Shown here one piece after another: positions 23,943-34,656 of a stretch of DNA of 64,000 bases (positions are counted from its first letter, which is position 1; the number at the start of each line of letters is the position of its first letter). The DNA is from Annona cherimola. Its lineage: Eukaryota > Streptophyta > Magnoliopsida > Magnoliales > Annonaceae. The DNA is taken from contig CM059977.1 in assembly GCA_030490835.1 (NCBI GenBank), forward strand, positions 8,398,765 through 8,462,764, given 5' to 3'. The position numbers and the translations under genes are program-made. The notes below the pieces were generated by a model. That model ran no database searches and was not told where the DNA came from. It saw nothing but the letters and a program-made list of their open reading frames with translations.

Positions 23943-24463
23943 CTATACATATGGGATTTATTCAGGTGCATTGGGACTGCACCCGAATTCCCCTGCAGAC
24001 GCCCCATCTGGCCGGCCATTTCAGCGGGTGAAATCTGCGTCGCTTCTTCGATTCTGCGTGTTGAGAAGCCAAACGAGACTGCACATACACGCGGAGGATG
24101 CATTTTCCCGCTCGGTAGCAAAAAAAGAAAAAACTCATCTCGCCCGCGCCTCCTCCTCCTCTCTCGCTTCCCTCCTCAATCCCACCCGCGCCTTAATCTC
24201 CAAGTCCCGACCGACCGAAATCGCCCCCAATCCCCAAATCGCGCAACAGGCCAGCATCAAGGGCTCCCGATCATCTTCCCTCCTCATGGTCTTCTTCCAT
24301 CGTCTTCCTTCCCAGCCTGGTTGTCTTCCAAGCCCGTATCAGATTGTCTCGTCCGGTCGGCGGTGGACGAGATCATCTTCCCAGGCGCCAGCCCGTCTTC
24401 CTTCCCAAGAGCCAGCCCGTCCTCCTTCCCAAGCACCAGCCCGTACTTTGAATCCGCACGGAT

Positions 24464-24703
24464 CGTCTTCTCCGAAAATTCGCATGCGGATTATAACTGC
24501 GCAACAAAAGTACTCCCATCTGCATTTCTCCAACGCGAAAATCCGTATGCAGATTCTGAATCCGCAACAAATGTACCTCCCATCAGTGTTGTTTTCCACA
24601 TGCGGATTCAGAATCCGCATGCGGATTTTCGCGTCAAAGAGATGCGGATGAGAGTACTTTTGCTGCGCGGTTATAATTTGCATGCGGATTTTCGGAGAAG
24701 ATG
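24464..24703. repeat. Internal ~240-bp palindrome with reiterated GCATGCGGAT
   Basis: The left arm starts GTCTTCTCCGAAAATTCGCATGCGG and the right arm ends with the matching CATGCGGATTTTCGGAGAAGA. Arms of about 105 bp, also sharing TACTTTTG/CAAAAGTACT and TCAGAATCCGCA, flank a short loop. It is nested inside the larger TIR element. Confidence 0.75.
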
Positions 24704-24746
24704 ACCCCTTCCGTCAACGCAGAACTTCAGAATCGACGAAGATCTT

Positions 24747-24925
24747 CAAAATCTCGATGGAGAAGGAGAAATCGACGGAGAAGGAGATTCGAGAGCAGCG
24801 GCGGCAACAGTAGCTCGACGGAGAAGGAGATTCGAGAGTAGCGGCGACAGCAGCAGCTCGACGGAGAAGGAGAAATCGACGGAGAAGGAGATTCGAGAGC
24901 AGCGGCGACAGCAGCAGCGTCGTCG
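24747..24925. repeat. Minisatellite of GACGGAGAAGGAG / GAGAGCAGCGGCGACAGCAG units
   Basis: TCGACGGAGAAGGAGATTCG and AGAGCAGCGGC(G)ACAGCAGCAG repeat three to four times with variable insertion of AAATCGACGGAGAAGGAG. Long frames read through it on the minus strand are low-complexity Leu/Ser/Arg translations, not genes. Confidence 0.75.
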
Positions 24926-25297
24926 TCTCCGTTTTTGAAATGGGAGGGATGAGCGGGAAAATGCATTCTCCAAAGTTTTGAGCGTGTGTATGCGCAGTCT
25001 CATTCGGCTCGTCATCTCCCTCTACACGTACACACACGATGGAAGAAGCGGCGCAGATTTCGCCCGCTGAAATGGACGGCCGGATGGAGCGTCTGCAGGG
25101 GAATTCGGGTGCGGTCCGAATGCACCTGAATAAATCCCTATATATATGAGTTCGTACGTATATTTAATTTGGATAAAAATTGTTATGGAAATATAATACA
25201 TAATTTTAAATACAATGAGATGTGAAGCATATTATAATTTTTTAATCACAAGTGCAGGTGTCTGCACTGGGATATTTCTCTCTTTTTTCTCTATATA

Positions 25298-26640
25298 AGA
25301 ATTTATTCAAGTGCATTCGGACTACACCATAATTATGATGCCGCCCATGCATTATAGGGCTCACTTGATCATGATTAAAAAATATATTTCGCCCATTGTA
25401 TTTAAAATTATTCACTTTATTAGTGTACTAATTTTCATCTAAATTCATCATGTGTATGTGTCCAATCTTAAAATGGAACGAAATTAATATAATAAAATAG
25501 CTTAATATAAATAACAAGTTTAAAGTGATATCTTTAACATCTAGACCGTCCCGATTATGAGTTTTATATGGATAAATGATTGTATAACATATTATTATAT
25601 TTTAATATTTGTGAGATCCATTTTACAGTAGATTGCACCATAATTATGGTGCATTCTGTTTGCACATGACGAGTTTTTGTATATATATATATATGACATA
25701 TATTCAGATACCTCAAAATGGATCTCACATGATCATAAAATTATAATTTACTACACTTATTGTATTTAGAATTGTGTATTCTATTACTATACTAATTTCA
25801 TCCCTATTGGATATATGTATGGACCCTATCTGAAAATGACGTAAATTCAACGTAATAAAGTAGTTTGATGTAAATAACAAATTTAAACTTATTTTTTCAA
25901 CATGTAAGCTATTTCCTATATAATTTATATATGGATAAATAATTTTATAAAACATCAATATATTTAAATACATGTGGAGCCAATTTTGGGCTAAATACAC
26001 CGTAAGTTATGATATAGGCAAATGCACAAGAATATATAGAGAGAGAGAGACATCCCAATGCATGTAAATGCACCATAAATGATCATAGAATGTACATCTA
26101 CTTCATTCATTATATTTAGAATTGTTTATTTTATTAGCATACCAATTTTTATACAAATTGGACATGTGTATGGACCCCATCTAAAAATGAGACAAAATCA
26201 ACGTAATAAAATAGTTTGATGTAAATAATAATTTTAAAGTTATTTTTTCAGCATTTAAATTATTTACTATATAATTTATATAAGGACAAATGATTGTATA
26301 AAGGGTGTGTTTGGGAATAGATAAAACTTTTGATGAAAAGTTGTAGAGATGAGAAGTTGTCAAATGATATGATATGATAGGGGTAATGATGAGGAATAAA
26401 TAGGATAAAGTTGAAATAGATAGGTTTATTGTGTTGGTAGTTGTGTAGAAATGATTGAAAATTAGGGTAGTTGTATAGAAAAATGTGAAGAAATAATTAA
26501 AAAATAGGATAGTTGTGGAGAGTGAAAAGTTTTAGATTGAAAAGTTTTAACTTGACAATTTTTTGTTGTTAACAAACACACCCAAAGTATCAATACATTT
26601 AAGTACAAATAGAACTATTTTGAGCCAAATGCACATAAGT
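25298..26640. repeat. Three head-to-tail copies of an AT-rich repeat (family C)
   Basis: Copies at about 25298-25668, 25715-26015 and 26080-26640 share CTCACATGATCAT, TTGTATTTA(G/A)AATT, TATTAGTNTACTAATTT, GACATGTGTATG, CAACGTAATAAA(A/G)TAG and GGATAAATGATTGTATAA. The first copy begins ATTTATTCAAGTGCATTCGG, close to the terminal sequence of the 23954-25137 element. The third is split by a family B MITE. Confidence 0.6.
26303..26583. mobile_element. Tourist-like MITE, family B, inserted in family C copy 3
   Basis: Ends GGGTGTGTTTGGG and AACAAACACACCC are inverted. The flanking family C sequence (GATTGTATAAA ... AGTATCAATACATTTAAG) rejoins when the 281 bp are removed, by comparison with copy 2, so this is an insertion. 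Confidence 0.75.
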
Positions 26641-26668
26641 TACCATGCATGTAAATGATAGTAACATA

Positions 26669-26672
<4 letters not shown>

Positions 26673-26703
<31 letters not shown>
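26673..26703. repeat. (AT)n microsatellite
   Basis: Uninterrupted alternating AT tract. Confidence 0.9.
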
Positions 26704-26706
<3 letters not shown>

Positions 26707-27105
26707 TATCAAAAATCTTAGCTCCATTCGCATATACATAAAAAAGATAATTTATTTTTATGCAACCATCTAAACTGTCTATGTGTTTCGTAATCACTTT
26801 GAGGTAATCAAGACTCTTGGCGCAGTAATTTTAGATAGCTAGTTTTTATCGATGAAGGGTCCAGATCGGCTGTACCGGTGATCATCTGCGGTGTATATAT
26901 GCTACCTCCATTTATTTTACGCCTCACGCATGGTCCAAGTCGCACGTTCCCGCAAATGACGCAATCCACCCAACAGAACTACTTCACGTAGTGCCAGTGG
27001 GTGAGTCTGCCACTAAAGCGAGTGCAGGACAGCATAATTGAGTTTTATTTTTCTTTTTTAGGAGTGGTTATTAACACCTAAAAGGCTGAAACTTTTCAAA
27101 CTAAG

Positions 27106-27870
27106 GGTGTATTCGAAAATTAATAAAAGAAATTTACGAAAATTTTTTAGGGTGTGTTTGATGATTAAGAAAAAGTATTAAGCTAAAAAATTTTAATTTA
27201 AAATTTGTACTCTTTGTAACTATCATATTTTTAATTATTTCTTCGTATTTTCTTATACAATTATCCTACTTTTCAATTATTTATATACAACTAACCTATC
27301 GACTTTAACCTTATTCTCTTTACTCCCATTATTACCTTTATCATATCATATCCTTTTACAACTTTTACACCTAAAAACTTTTCATAAAATTTTTTATCAC
27401 TTCCCAAACATATCTTCAGTGTTAAAGTTTTTCAAATAGGAGAAAGTGATGCGATACAATATGAATAATAACGAGGAATAAAATAAAATTAATAAAGATA
27501 AAATAAATAGGTTAGATATATGAATAATTGTGTATAAATAATTAAAAAGTAAAATATATATACAAAGAAGTAAAAAATAATTAAAAATAAAATAGTTATG
27601 GAGAATGAAAAATTTTAGATTGAAATTTTTTTTATGTAAACAAACACCACAAAATTTTTTTCACTCTTCGTAAATATCATATTTTTTAATTTTTTCCTAT
27701 TATCCTATATAACTACTTTATTTTCCGATCATTTCTACACAACTACTCATATATCTAATCTATCTATTTTAATTTTATTCTCTTTACTTCTTATCATTAC
27801 CCATATCATATTATATTATTTTCTCACATTTTAAAAACTTTTACGCGAAATTTTTTATCACTTCTCAAAT
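27106..27870. mobile_element. Cluster of nested family B MITEs
   Basis: A copy beginning GGGTGTATTCGAAAATT is interrupted at about 27150 by a second, oppositely oriented copy (AGGGTGTGTTTGATG to CCCAAACATAT, about 27413). It resumes with AAGTTTTTCAAATAGGAG and ends at AACAAACACCAC (about 27648). A third, truncated copy follows to about 27870. The family core identifies all three. Confidence 0.6.
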
Positions 27871-27944
27871 ACATTTTTAGTTTTTTGTGCTCTCATGTCA
27901 GCTGGCGGTCCGTTCATTTTAAGCCGATCTAAAATGATGCCCGT

Positions 27945-28220
27945 TTTAGAGTATTCCAAAAACATATATTTTTAAATTTTAAAATAAAACCATTAGTTTT
28001 ATATACAAACTAAAATTTACCATTTTATATTAAATGTGTATATATTTATTTTAAATTTTAAATACAAAAGTATTTTAATCATTTTAAACAACTAAAAATA
28101 AAATATTTCTGTGTTTAAAAATTCAAAATAATATATATACATTTTCAAAAATGATAAAACTTAATTTATATATTAAATATTAACATTTTTATGAAAAATT
28201 TAAAAAATATGTTTTTAGCC
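27945..28220. mobile_element. AT-rich foldback element, family A type
   Basis: AAACTAAAATTTACCATTTT and its reverse complement, and TTTAAATTTTAAATACAAAAG against its partner, form two arms around TTTAAACAACTAAAAATAAA. Tips GATGCCCGTTTTAG and TTTTTAGCCGGGTGAC are unlike other copies. Confidence 0.5.
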
Positions 28221-28607
28221 GGGTGACATGGGCGAAGAAGAAGGGGAAGAAGAGTGTTTTCACCCACGAAATTTCGTTCAGTGAAAGCCGAATCTACTGT
28301 TAACTCCTTGCTGGCATGAGATGCTAGTCTTTTGTAATTCTACGATTGACGCGGTTAAGATGGCACTGACTAGATTTCCTATGGATACGTCCAAAGTCAT
28401 GGCGATAGGAATGACTATCTTGAAATTAATTAATTGACAAAGAGCTGCGGTCTAATTATAAGATGGGGAAAAGCGACTGAAAAAACCTTACTTTTTTCGG
28501 CTGCTTATGGGATTTAATATCTTAATTAATTATAAACAGTCTCTGTCCTTTCCCCCTAACTTCTACTTAGCCCTATAGTACATACTAATCAGAAATTTTT
28601 TCATAGA

Positions 28608-28887
28608 GGGCGCACTTGGCAAGTAATACAACTTTCGAAGAAAAGTCCTTTTTTTTCAAGGCATAAACATTTTTAAAATTAGAGAAAATAATATAACATA
28701 ATAGGTATAATGATAAAGAATAAATAGAATACAGTTAAAATAGATAAGTTAGTTGTATAGGTAGTTGTGTAGTAATGATTGAAAAATATGATAATTGTAT
28801 AAGAAAATGTGAAAAATAATTAAAAATAGTATAATTATAAATATTGAAAAGATTTAGATTAAAAAATTTTAATGATTACCACACGAA
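28608..28887. mobile_element. Tourist-like MITE, family B, degenerate
   Basis: Contains the family core (AATATAACATAATAGGTATAATGATAA, split matches, then GGTAGTTGTGTAG) with worn ends (GGGCGCACTTGG). Confidence 0.45.
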
Positions 28888-31780
28888 TTCTACAAAATAT
28901 AAACCAACAACTGCATACGGCCAAATGCAATAACACTTGCACTCAAATTTAAAGCCTATATTTTATACTATATTACATGTTGTCATCTTCATAATTATAT
29001 TTTAAAGACTATATATGATATTAGATGTAGTCATTTTCTAATATTTTTATATCTATTCAAATTTAAAGTCTATATCTTAATACCATTATTATATGCCGCC
29101 ACCAATTTATTATTATTATTTGGCAATCTCGAGGACTTTTAAAGAATGTCATCGAAAGCATAGTTAAGTAGTTTGACATTGGTATATGCATGAGTAAAAT
29201 CTCTATTTCGAGTTCAGGCTATAGCAACAGTTTTTTGTTCATATATAAACTAGTCCACATAGTCCACAGAGCCAAAAAAAAAAAAAAAAAAAAAAGATAC
29301 ATACTTGATTACTAAGGAGCTACCATATTATTTAATATAGTAATTTTTAAAATTTGATTGCAAGTAACATTATTTGTAATGAAAATTTTTTGCATATAAA
29401 TAAATGTTGCTTGTTTAAATATTAGTTGCACAGGAGAACTTTTTTAGTAATGGTCATCCGTCTTCATCACCTCTTAGATGGGACACACCATGGTAATGAA
29501 GTAAAAATTCAATAAGTCTCTCATCAAAAAAAGAAAAATTCAATTAGTTCGGATTGTTTAGATTGTTTTTGATAACACTAAAAACGATATGGTCGGAGTA
29601 TTAGGAAGGTGCACCTTTCTAAATATTAGCATGTTGCTACCAATAAAACTTTGTTGTGCTACTCAAATCAAACTTTTTTGCATCTTGAACCGTGGAAATA
29701 GGATTTCCCCTCTTCATTGGACCAACTATTTTCTTTATTACCCGTAAGAAAACTATTTTCTTTATTGTGTCATCCCTTGAATGATTAGACAATTGATATA
29801 CAAAAAGCTCCAAGAGAGAAATAAATGAGTGAAGTGTGCCTAATAGTGGTAAAAATTTATACACATGTTAAATACACTTAGATTAACAGTTTTATAAAAA
29901 AATTTGAAAAAAATAAAAATAAATGAGTGTGTGCGCCCGGGAGCCAGCAGCACGCGTGCAATCGGGATCCAAAATATACGGGGTAACTTGAAACAGTGGT
30001 CTCTTTAAACATTATCTTTTATCTCTTTGTTTTAATTTTGTTTTTTTTTTTTTTTTAAATCTTACCATTTTCTTCCTAAAACTTTGATCTTCAAATTGGT
30101 ACAGGCTTCGCCGTCTGTAGTATAATTTTCTTCTTTTATGTATCTGTCAGAAAACAGATGACCGAATATACACGCCTTCGACGCCCGTCAAGCATTGCTG
30201 ATGATGGGCCAGGAATGCATCCGGCTCCTTGTTATGCGTAGCTGTCACGTCAGACTACCTAACCCCTCGAAGTGACTTGGAATAATAAAGAATAAAACAG
30301 TAATAACCAACCATTGTTGGTATGCATTTGCAATTATCCCACGGACATTTCCTCAATTTTCTCAAAATTCCAACTCCAAAATGGCAGCTAGCGCGTTGAT
30401 CTGGTCATGCCCAAAAGGACTTGACACGGCGAGAAACAGGAACGACTCTCCGCAATAGCATGTTGACGACCAACTCCCGCACTGAATCAGAGCCATTCAT
30501 CAGCCCGGTCCATTTCCAACTTGGCTCAAAAACCGATTTCCAGTTTTCCATTCGGATTTGATACATATGGCTCGGTCGGCCGCATTTTTAGACCACTAAA
30601 CGCAACGCATCTCGGTTTCCGATTCCCATTTGCTGCGCTTCGTCCATCGATGTGGGGAGTGAAAGAGAACATATTTCTTCACATTGTTTAATTTTTTTTT
30701 TCGTTACATTATTATTTATAAGAAGAGAATGCTCTCTTCCAGATTTAAAGTTACACGCCAACGATGTCAAACCACTGGGCTTTACTCTATTTCACGCGCT
30801 CTAATTATTTTAATCACTCGACTTTCTTCATTTTTACTTATATATTTTACTTGCTTTTCCACACAGTTGTCTTATTTGTTCATACTTTATTTCTATTATT
30901 ACGTCATTTTCACATTTTCTTGGCAACAAGATATTGATGTGATCAAGGAAATGTCAGTCCACTGTAAATGGAAACTAAAGCTATATTATTGAATAGCAAG
31001 TGGGAAAGGGGACTAGGACTAAAAAAGGTTTTGTTAATAAGGGACTCTCTAGCGATGACAAACAATCTCAAAGAAAATAACTATGTGATTTATTCGCTAC
31101 GGGCAATGTGGAGGAGATAAGAGTCTACTTACGTTTTTCAAATGTTCTCTATGTTATGAGAAATGAAAATCAGGTGGCCAATGAATCGATGAAAGTGGCA
31201 ATGTTTGCAAGAAGAAAGAAAAGAGTGTAGTGGGGCAACCCGCCCTACTGTATTGTAAATTTTTTCTACAATGACTTGTACATGAGTGGAGATGGGTGGT
31301 GTGCAACCCGCCCTACTGTATTGTAAATTTTCTATACAATGACTTGTATATGGGGGGGGGGCGGGGGGGGTTTGTGGTTTGTGTGGGGTGTGGGGTGTGG
31401 GGGCGGTCCCTTTACCCTCTTGATTTTGTGTGTTTTTCTAGGGAGGGACTGAGCTAACACACTCAAATAAATTTTTTTTAAAAATAAAATAAAATGCATA
31501 ATGTTGGAACCGGCCGGGGTTAAATCTATGAAGTGTCTTAGTCACGGTTCCATTACTATTACCGATGAATTGAATTGGTGGGTTCAATACGTTTTTCTAA
31601 TGATTAAAAAAATGTAATACAACGTTAAATTTTAGAATAAAAAACTCAATTTAAGACATTCATGTCTTGAATTATTCTATTGAAAATTCAAAAACTAATT
31701 TATTGGAGTAAAACAAAGTAGACGAATTTAAATTTAACAGTCAACCTCGCTAAAATCAAATATAACCAAATAACGTATTT
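28888..31780. other. Gene-poor intergenic stretch
   Basis: No coding gene supported. Contains an A-run near 29274, a partial family A foldback end at about 29860-29950 (AAATACACTTAGATTAACAG, then TGTGCGCCCGGG), and a less AT-rich block at about 30120-30670 with short unconvincing frames. A possible SINE-like piece lies at about 29150-29235. The repeats of 31237-31410 are listed separately. Confidence 0.35.
31237..31410. repeat. Duplicated CAACCCGCCCTACTGTATTG unit and G-run tract
   Basis: CAACCCGCCCTACTGTATTG plus TAAATTTT and ACAATGACTTGTA occurs at about 31237-31279 and again at about 31301-31349, separated by GAGTGGAGATGGGTGGTG. The second copy passes directly into a tract of ten Gs, C, nine Gs and then GTGTGGGG repeats. 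The tract has G-quadruplex potential and is prone to assembly error. Confidence 0.6.
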
Positions 31781-32046
31781 AGGACACGTTTGTTTATATA
31801 AAAAAGTAAAACTAAAATTTTTAACTTTCTATAACTACCTTATTTTTTAATTATTTCATCACATCTTTCTATATAATTACTACACATTTTAATCATTCGT
31901 ACACAATTACTATACAATTTATTTATTTATTTTAATTTGCTCTCTCTAATATCCATTATTATGTTTATTGTACCACATCATTTTCTCTATTTTAAAATAT
32001 ACTAAAAAATTTTAATTCAAAAATTTTATGACTTTTCTAACATATC
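31781..32046. mobile_element. Tourist-like MITE, family B
   Basis: Begins AGGACACGTTTGTTTATA and ends CTTTTCTAACATATC. The core (TTTCTATATAATTACTACAC, TATCCATTATTATGTTTATTG) matches other copies in the reverse orientation. Confidence 0.5.
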
Positions 32047-32184
32047 ATTGCTTGGTATCCTTACTTGGTAGATATAAGCAATGGATATGGATGTCCAAAT
32101 TTTCAACAGAAAAACATATTGAACTTTGCTTATGTTCTCATTAGCACAATCCGTTGTGTTTGTGTTTATAATTTATTAATTTAT

Positions 32185-33035
32185 AGGTTAATTTTAAATA
32201 TACCAACTGTATTTAAAATTTCAAATATACCTATTAGATATTGGATTAAGATATAGTGCACTCGGGTACTTTAAATTAGTTATTATTTTTTTTAAATTTA
32301 TTTATACAACTATTAATCTAAATGCAGTTAATATGTGTATCAAATTTTATTATTTTTGAATATTTTAAGATATTTATTTTTAAGAATTAGTAGCATTTTT
32401 AATAATTTAAAAAAGTAACCGCGCTTGAACCCCCTTCTTTTCGACAGCAGTAAAAATTGAACCGAACTGCCAGCATCTAGCTTTGATCCGGCGACGCCCC
32501 TCTTGCAATGACGACGAAAATCCAGGTGCCATCCTATTCATCATCTCTGCCATCGTGTTCCGCGCCGCACCGAGATCCATGGCCGCGGCCTCATCTTCAT
32601 CACCGACTGCTGTAGTGATGACCATCGTTGCAACCAACCAAGAAAGCAAACCCGTCGTGCTTCGACGTCCCTAATCCGAACCGCTAGAAAACTCCAATAA
32701 CAGATCCAATAATTACGACATCAGATGCAGCGACACCCCTCACAGCAGCAGCCATGGAGCCCCAAACCCATCTCACTAGGTTAGCCAGCGTAGACTCAGC
32801 GTGGGTGTGGAGCAGTAGCAACGCCGGTGCCGGCCTTAGGAATAGAGAAGTGGGCGAATTGCCGGTGTCGACGAAGGGTAAAGAGTAGTTTTGAATTTTT
32901 CAATTATTAACTAGCGGGGTTGGTATATTTAGAATTAATTGAATACTTAAGGAGTATATTTGTAACTTTGAAACTTTGTGATATATTATATTTGTAATTA
33001 AAGTTAAATATGGTAGATATATTTGAAATTAATCC
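32185..33035. mobile_element. Mutator-like element with GC-rich cargo (Pack-MULE candidate)
   Basis: Ends AGGTTAATTTTAAATATACC and ATATATTTGAAATTAATCC are inverted repeats of the family D type. Flanks TTAATTTAT at 32176-32184 and TTAATTTAT at 33036-33044 are a perfect 9-bp target duplication. Inside, an AT-rich foldback-like segment (to about 32410) is followed by about 480 bp of GC-rich sequence with short frames on both strands (for example Ala-rich 60-80 codon frames). It looks like captured genic DNA, but I do not recognise the source. Confidence 0.65.
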
Positions 33036-34101
33036 TTAATTTATTTACCCGGTTTTGGATAAATGTGCAATGGGGATTTTCGGCAGTTTTTTTTTTTTTT
33101 TTTTTTGGGGATAAGGATTTTTGGCAGTTTTTAAATCAAATGAGAACCATAACTCGGCAATAGCTAGTCTGACTTGAAATAGTTGACTGGAATACGTTAA
33201 AACACATTACGCGTAGTGTTCATATAAAAAATAATTGATATTCTGTCATTTTGCGATGATGCTATGCTGACCAAACATGTGGCTCCCCAGGCGCGACGGT
33301 GGGCTTACTCGCGTGGGTGAAAATTGGGTGGTCGTTTTTAGCTTTTCTCCTCCTCCCCCTCATCACGTCAGACTTCCAGCTAGAATCTAGATACTTACCT
33401 AAGTAAACTCACTTCTAGTAGTTAGACAGTAGAAAAATATACACTGCTTTACGCAGCTGATGTTACTGGCACTTGTATAACCACTTTCCATAGGTGATTT
33501 TACTTGTACCAGTAGGTATGTGACTATGTTCCAAGATCATTGTTCTCGTTTAGCGCAGGTAAAGTTAAAATTGCATTCTACCCGTCAAACCCAGTAGCTA
33601 CATAATCACTATAGATAACGTATAGAAAAGGTAACCGCAATTTGCAATTGGATTGGAATCGGGCCTCTGAATGAATTCAGGTTTCCACGTCCTACAGCAT
33701 CAAGCATCTCATCAGTAATCACCCGCCAGACCATCAAACTCCTCAGACCGTGTGTTCACATGGATAGATCTCCCCTTAGCAAATTTCAGTTTACCAAATC
33801 TAAAGTCTAAACTAACTGATGTTAACGTCCACCGTATTTGGAGGGTCCAAACACTTTTCCCCGAATGTTCTTAATTCGATCTGATAAATCGCCAAATCCC
33901 GTCCCCTGGTTCATACATGGGGCTCAGAACAAGATGGATGGCTACTGTCAGCATCGATCGATTCTAACTTGCGGACCACGTGGAGATGTATAAATCCGCA
34001 ATCAAATAAGCCCCACTTTTTCCCAAGTCAATGGCCGGGTTGGAAATGGTCTACAGAACCGATGTTTAAGGTCAAGTCTTCCTTTGCAACCCTAGCTCCC
34101 C

Positions 34102-34109
34102 TTATAAAA
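34102..34109 (+). promoter_or_regulatory. Probable TATA box of the MLO gene
   Basis: TTATAAAA follows a C-rich stretch and sits about 210 bp before the MLO ATG, leaving a leader of roughly 180 nt. The position is plausible; the transcription start is not shown. Confidence 0.5.
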
Positions 34110-34316
34110 CCCACTTACAAGCAACCCCACCTCACCTTCAATTCCTGCAAACATAGCTTACATCATGTCTCCTCCTCTTTCTCATCACACGGTCTTCCAC
34201 TTGCTATTTCATTCCCTTCTTCCTCGTTCATGGGGGTGTTTCCATTAGTTAATTCCTTCCAAATCTTATAAAATATTTTGGAGTCTTTACACAGCTGGCT
34301 GATCATATATAGATCC

Positions 34317-34619
34317 ATGGCGGCGAGCAGTTCGTCGCGTAATCTAGAGGAGACTCCAACATGGGCGGTGGCAGTTGTGTGCTTTGTTCTCGTAGTCATT
34401 TCTATATTCATCGAACAGATCATGCACCACATCGGGCAGGTAAATTAAGCTGTGGGATCCTTCGCTGAATCAGCTAAGACTAGCTGGTTACTTGTTCTTT
34501 GCATTCGCTGACTGAACTTTATTTCTGGTGCGTGCATGCAGTGGTTGGCTAAGCGTCATAAACGTGCCTTGTATGAATCACTGGAAAAGATCAAAGCCGG
34601 TACATATGCTTGCCAAAAG

Positions 34620-34656
<37 letters not shown>

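Larger units (their letters stand above)
23954..25137. mobile_element. Complex TIR element with internal palindrome and minisatellite (Mutator-like candidate)
   Basis: Terminal inverted repeats of about 170-190 bp begin GGATTTATTCAGGTGCATT and end with the reverse complement. Shared motifs include CACCCGAATTCCCCTGCAGACG and GCATTTTCCCGCTC. Flanks CTATACATATG (23943-23953) and CTATATATATG (25138-25148) match at 10 of 11 positions. The interior holds a second inverted repeat (24464-24703) and a GC-rich triplet-based minisatellite (24747-24925). No transposase. Confidence 0.75.

Noticed and set aside
24464..24703. CRISPR-like or miRNA-precursor reading of the reiterated GCATGCGGAT motifs
   Set aside because: No evenly spaced direct repeats, and a plant nuclear context; the structure is a simple inverted repeat inside a TIR element. 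A small-RNA role cannot be judged from sequence alone.
23707..24704. Two long + strand frames (314 and 269 codons)
   Set aside because: They read through the inverted repeats of the composite element, with Pro/Ser/Arg low complexity and no family match.
24714..25037. Minus-strand Leu/Ser/Arg-rich frames
   Set aside because: Translations of a triplet-based minisatellite; all three frames are open for the same reason.
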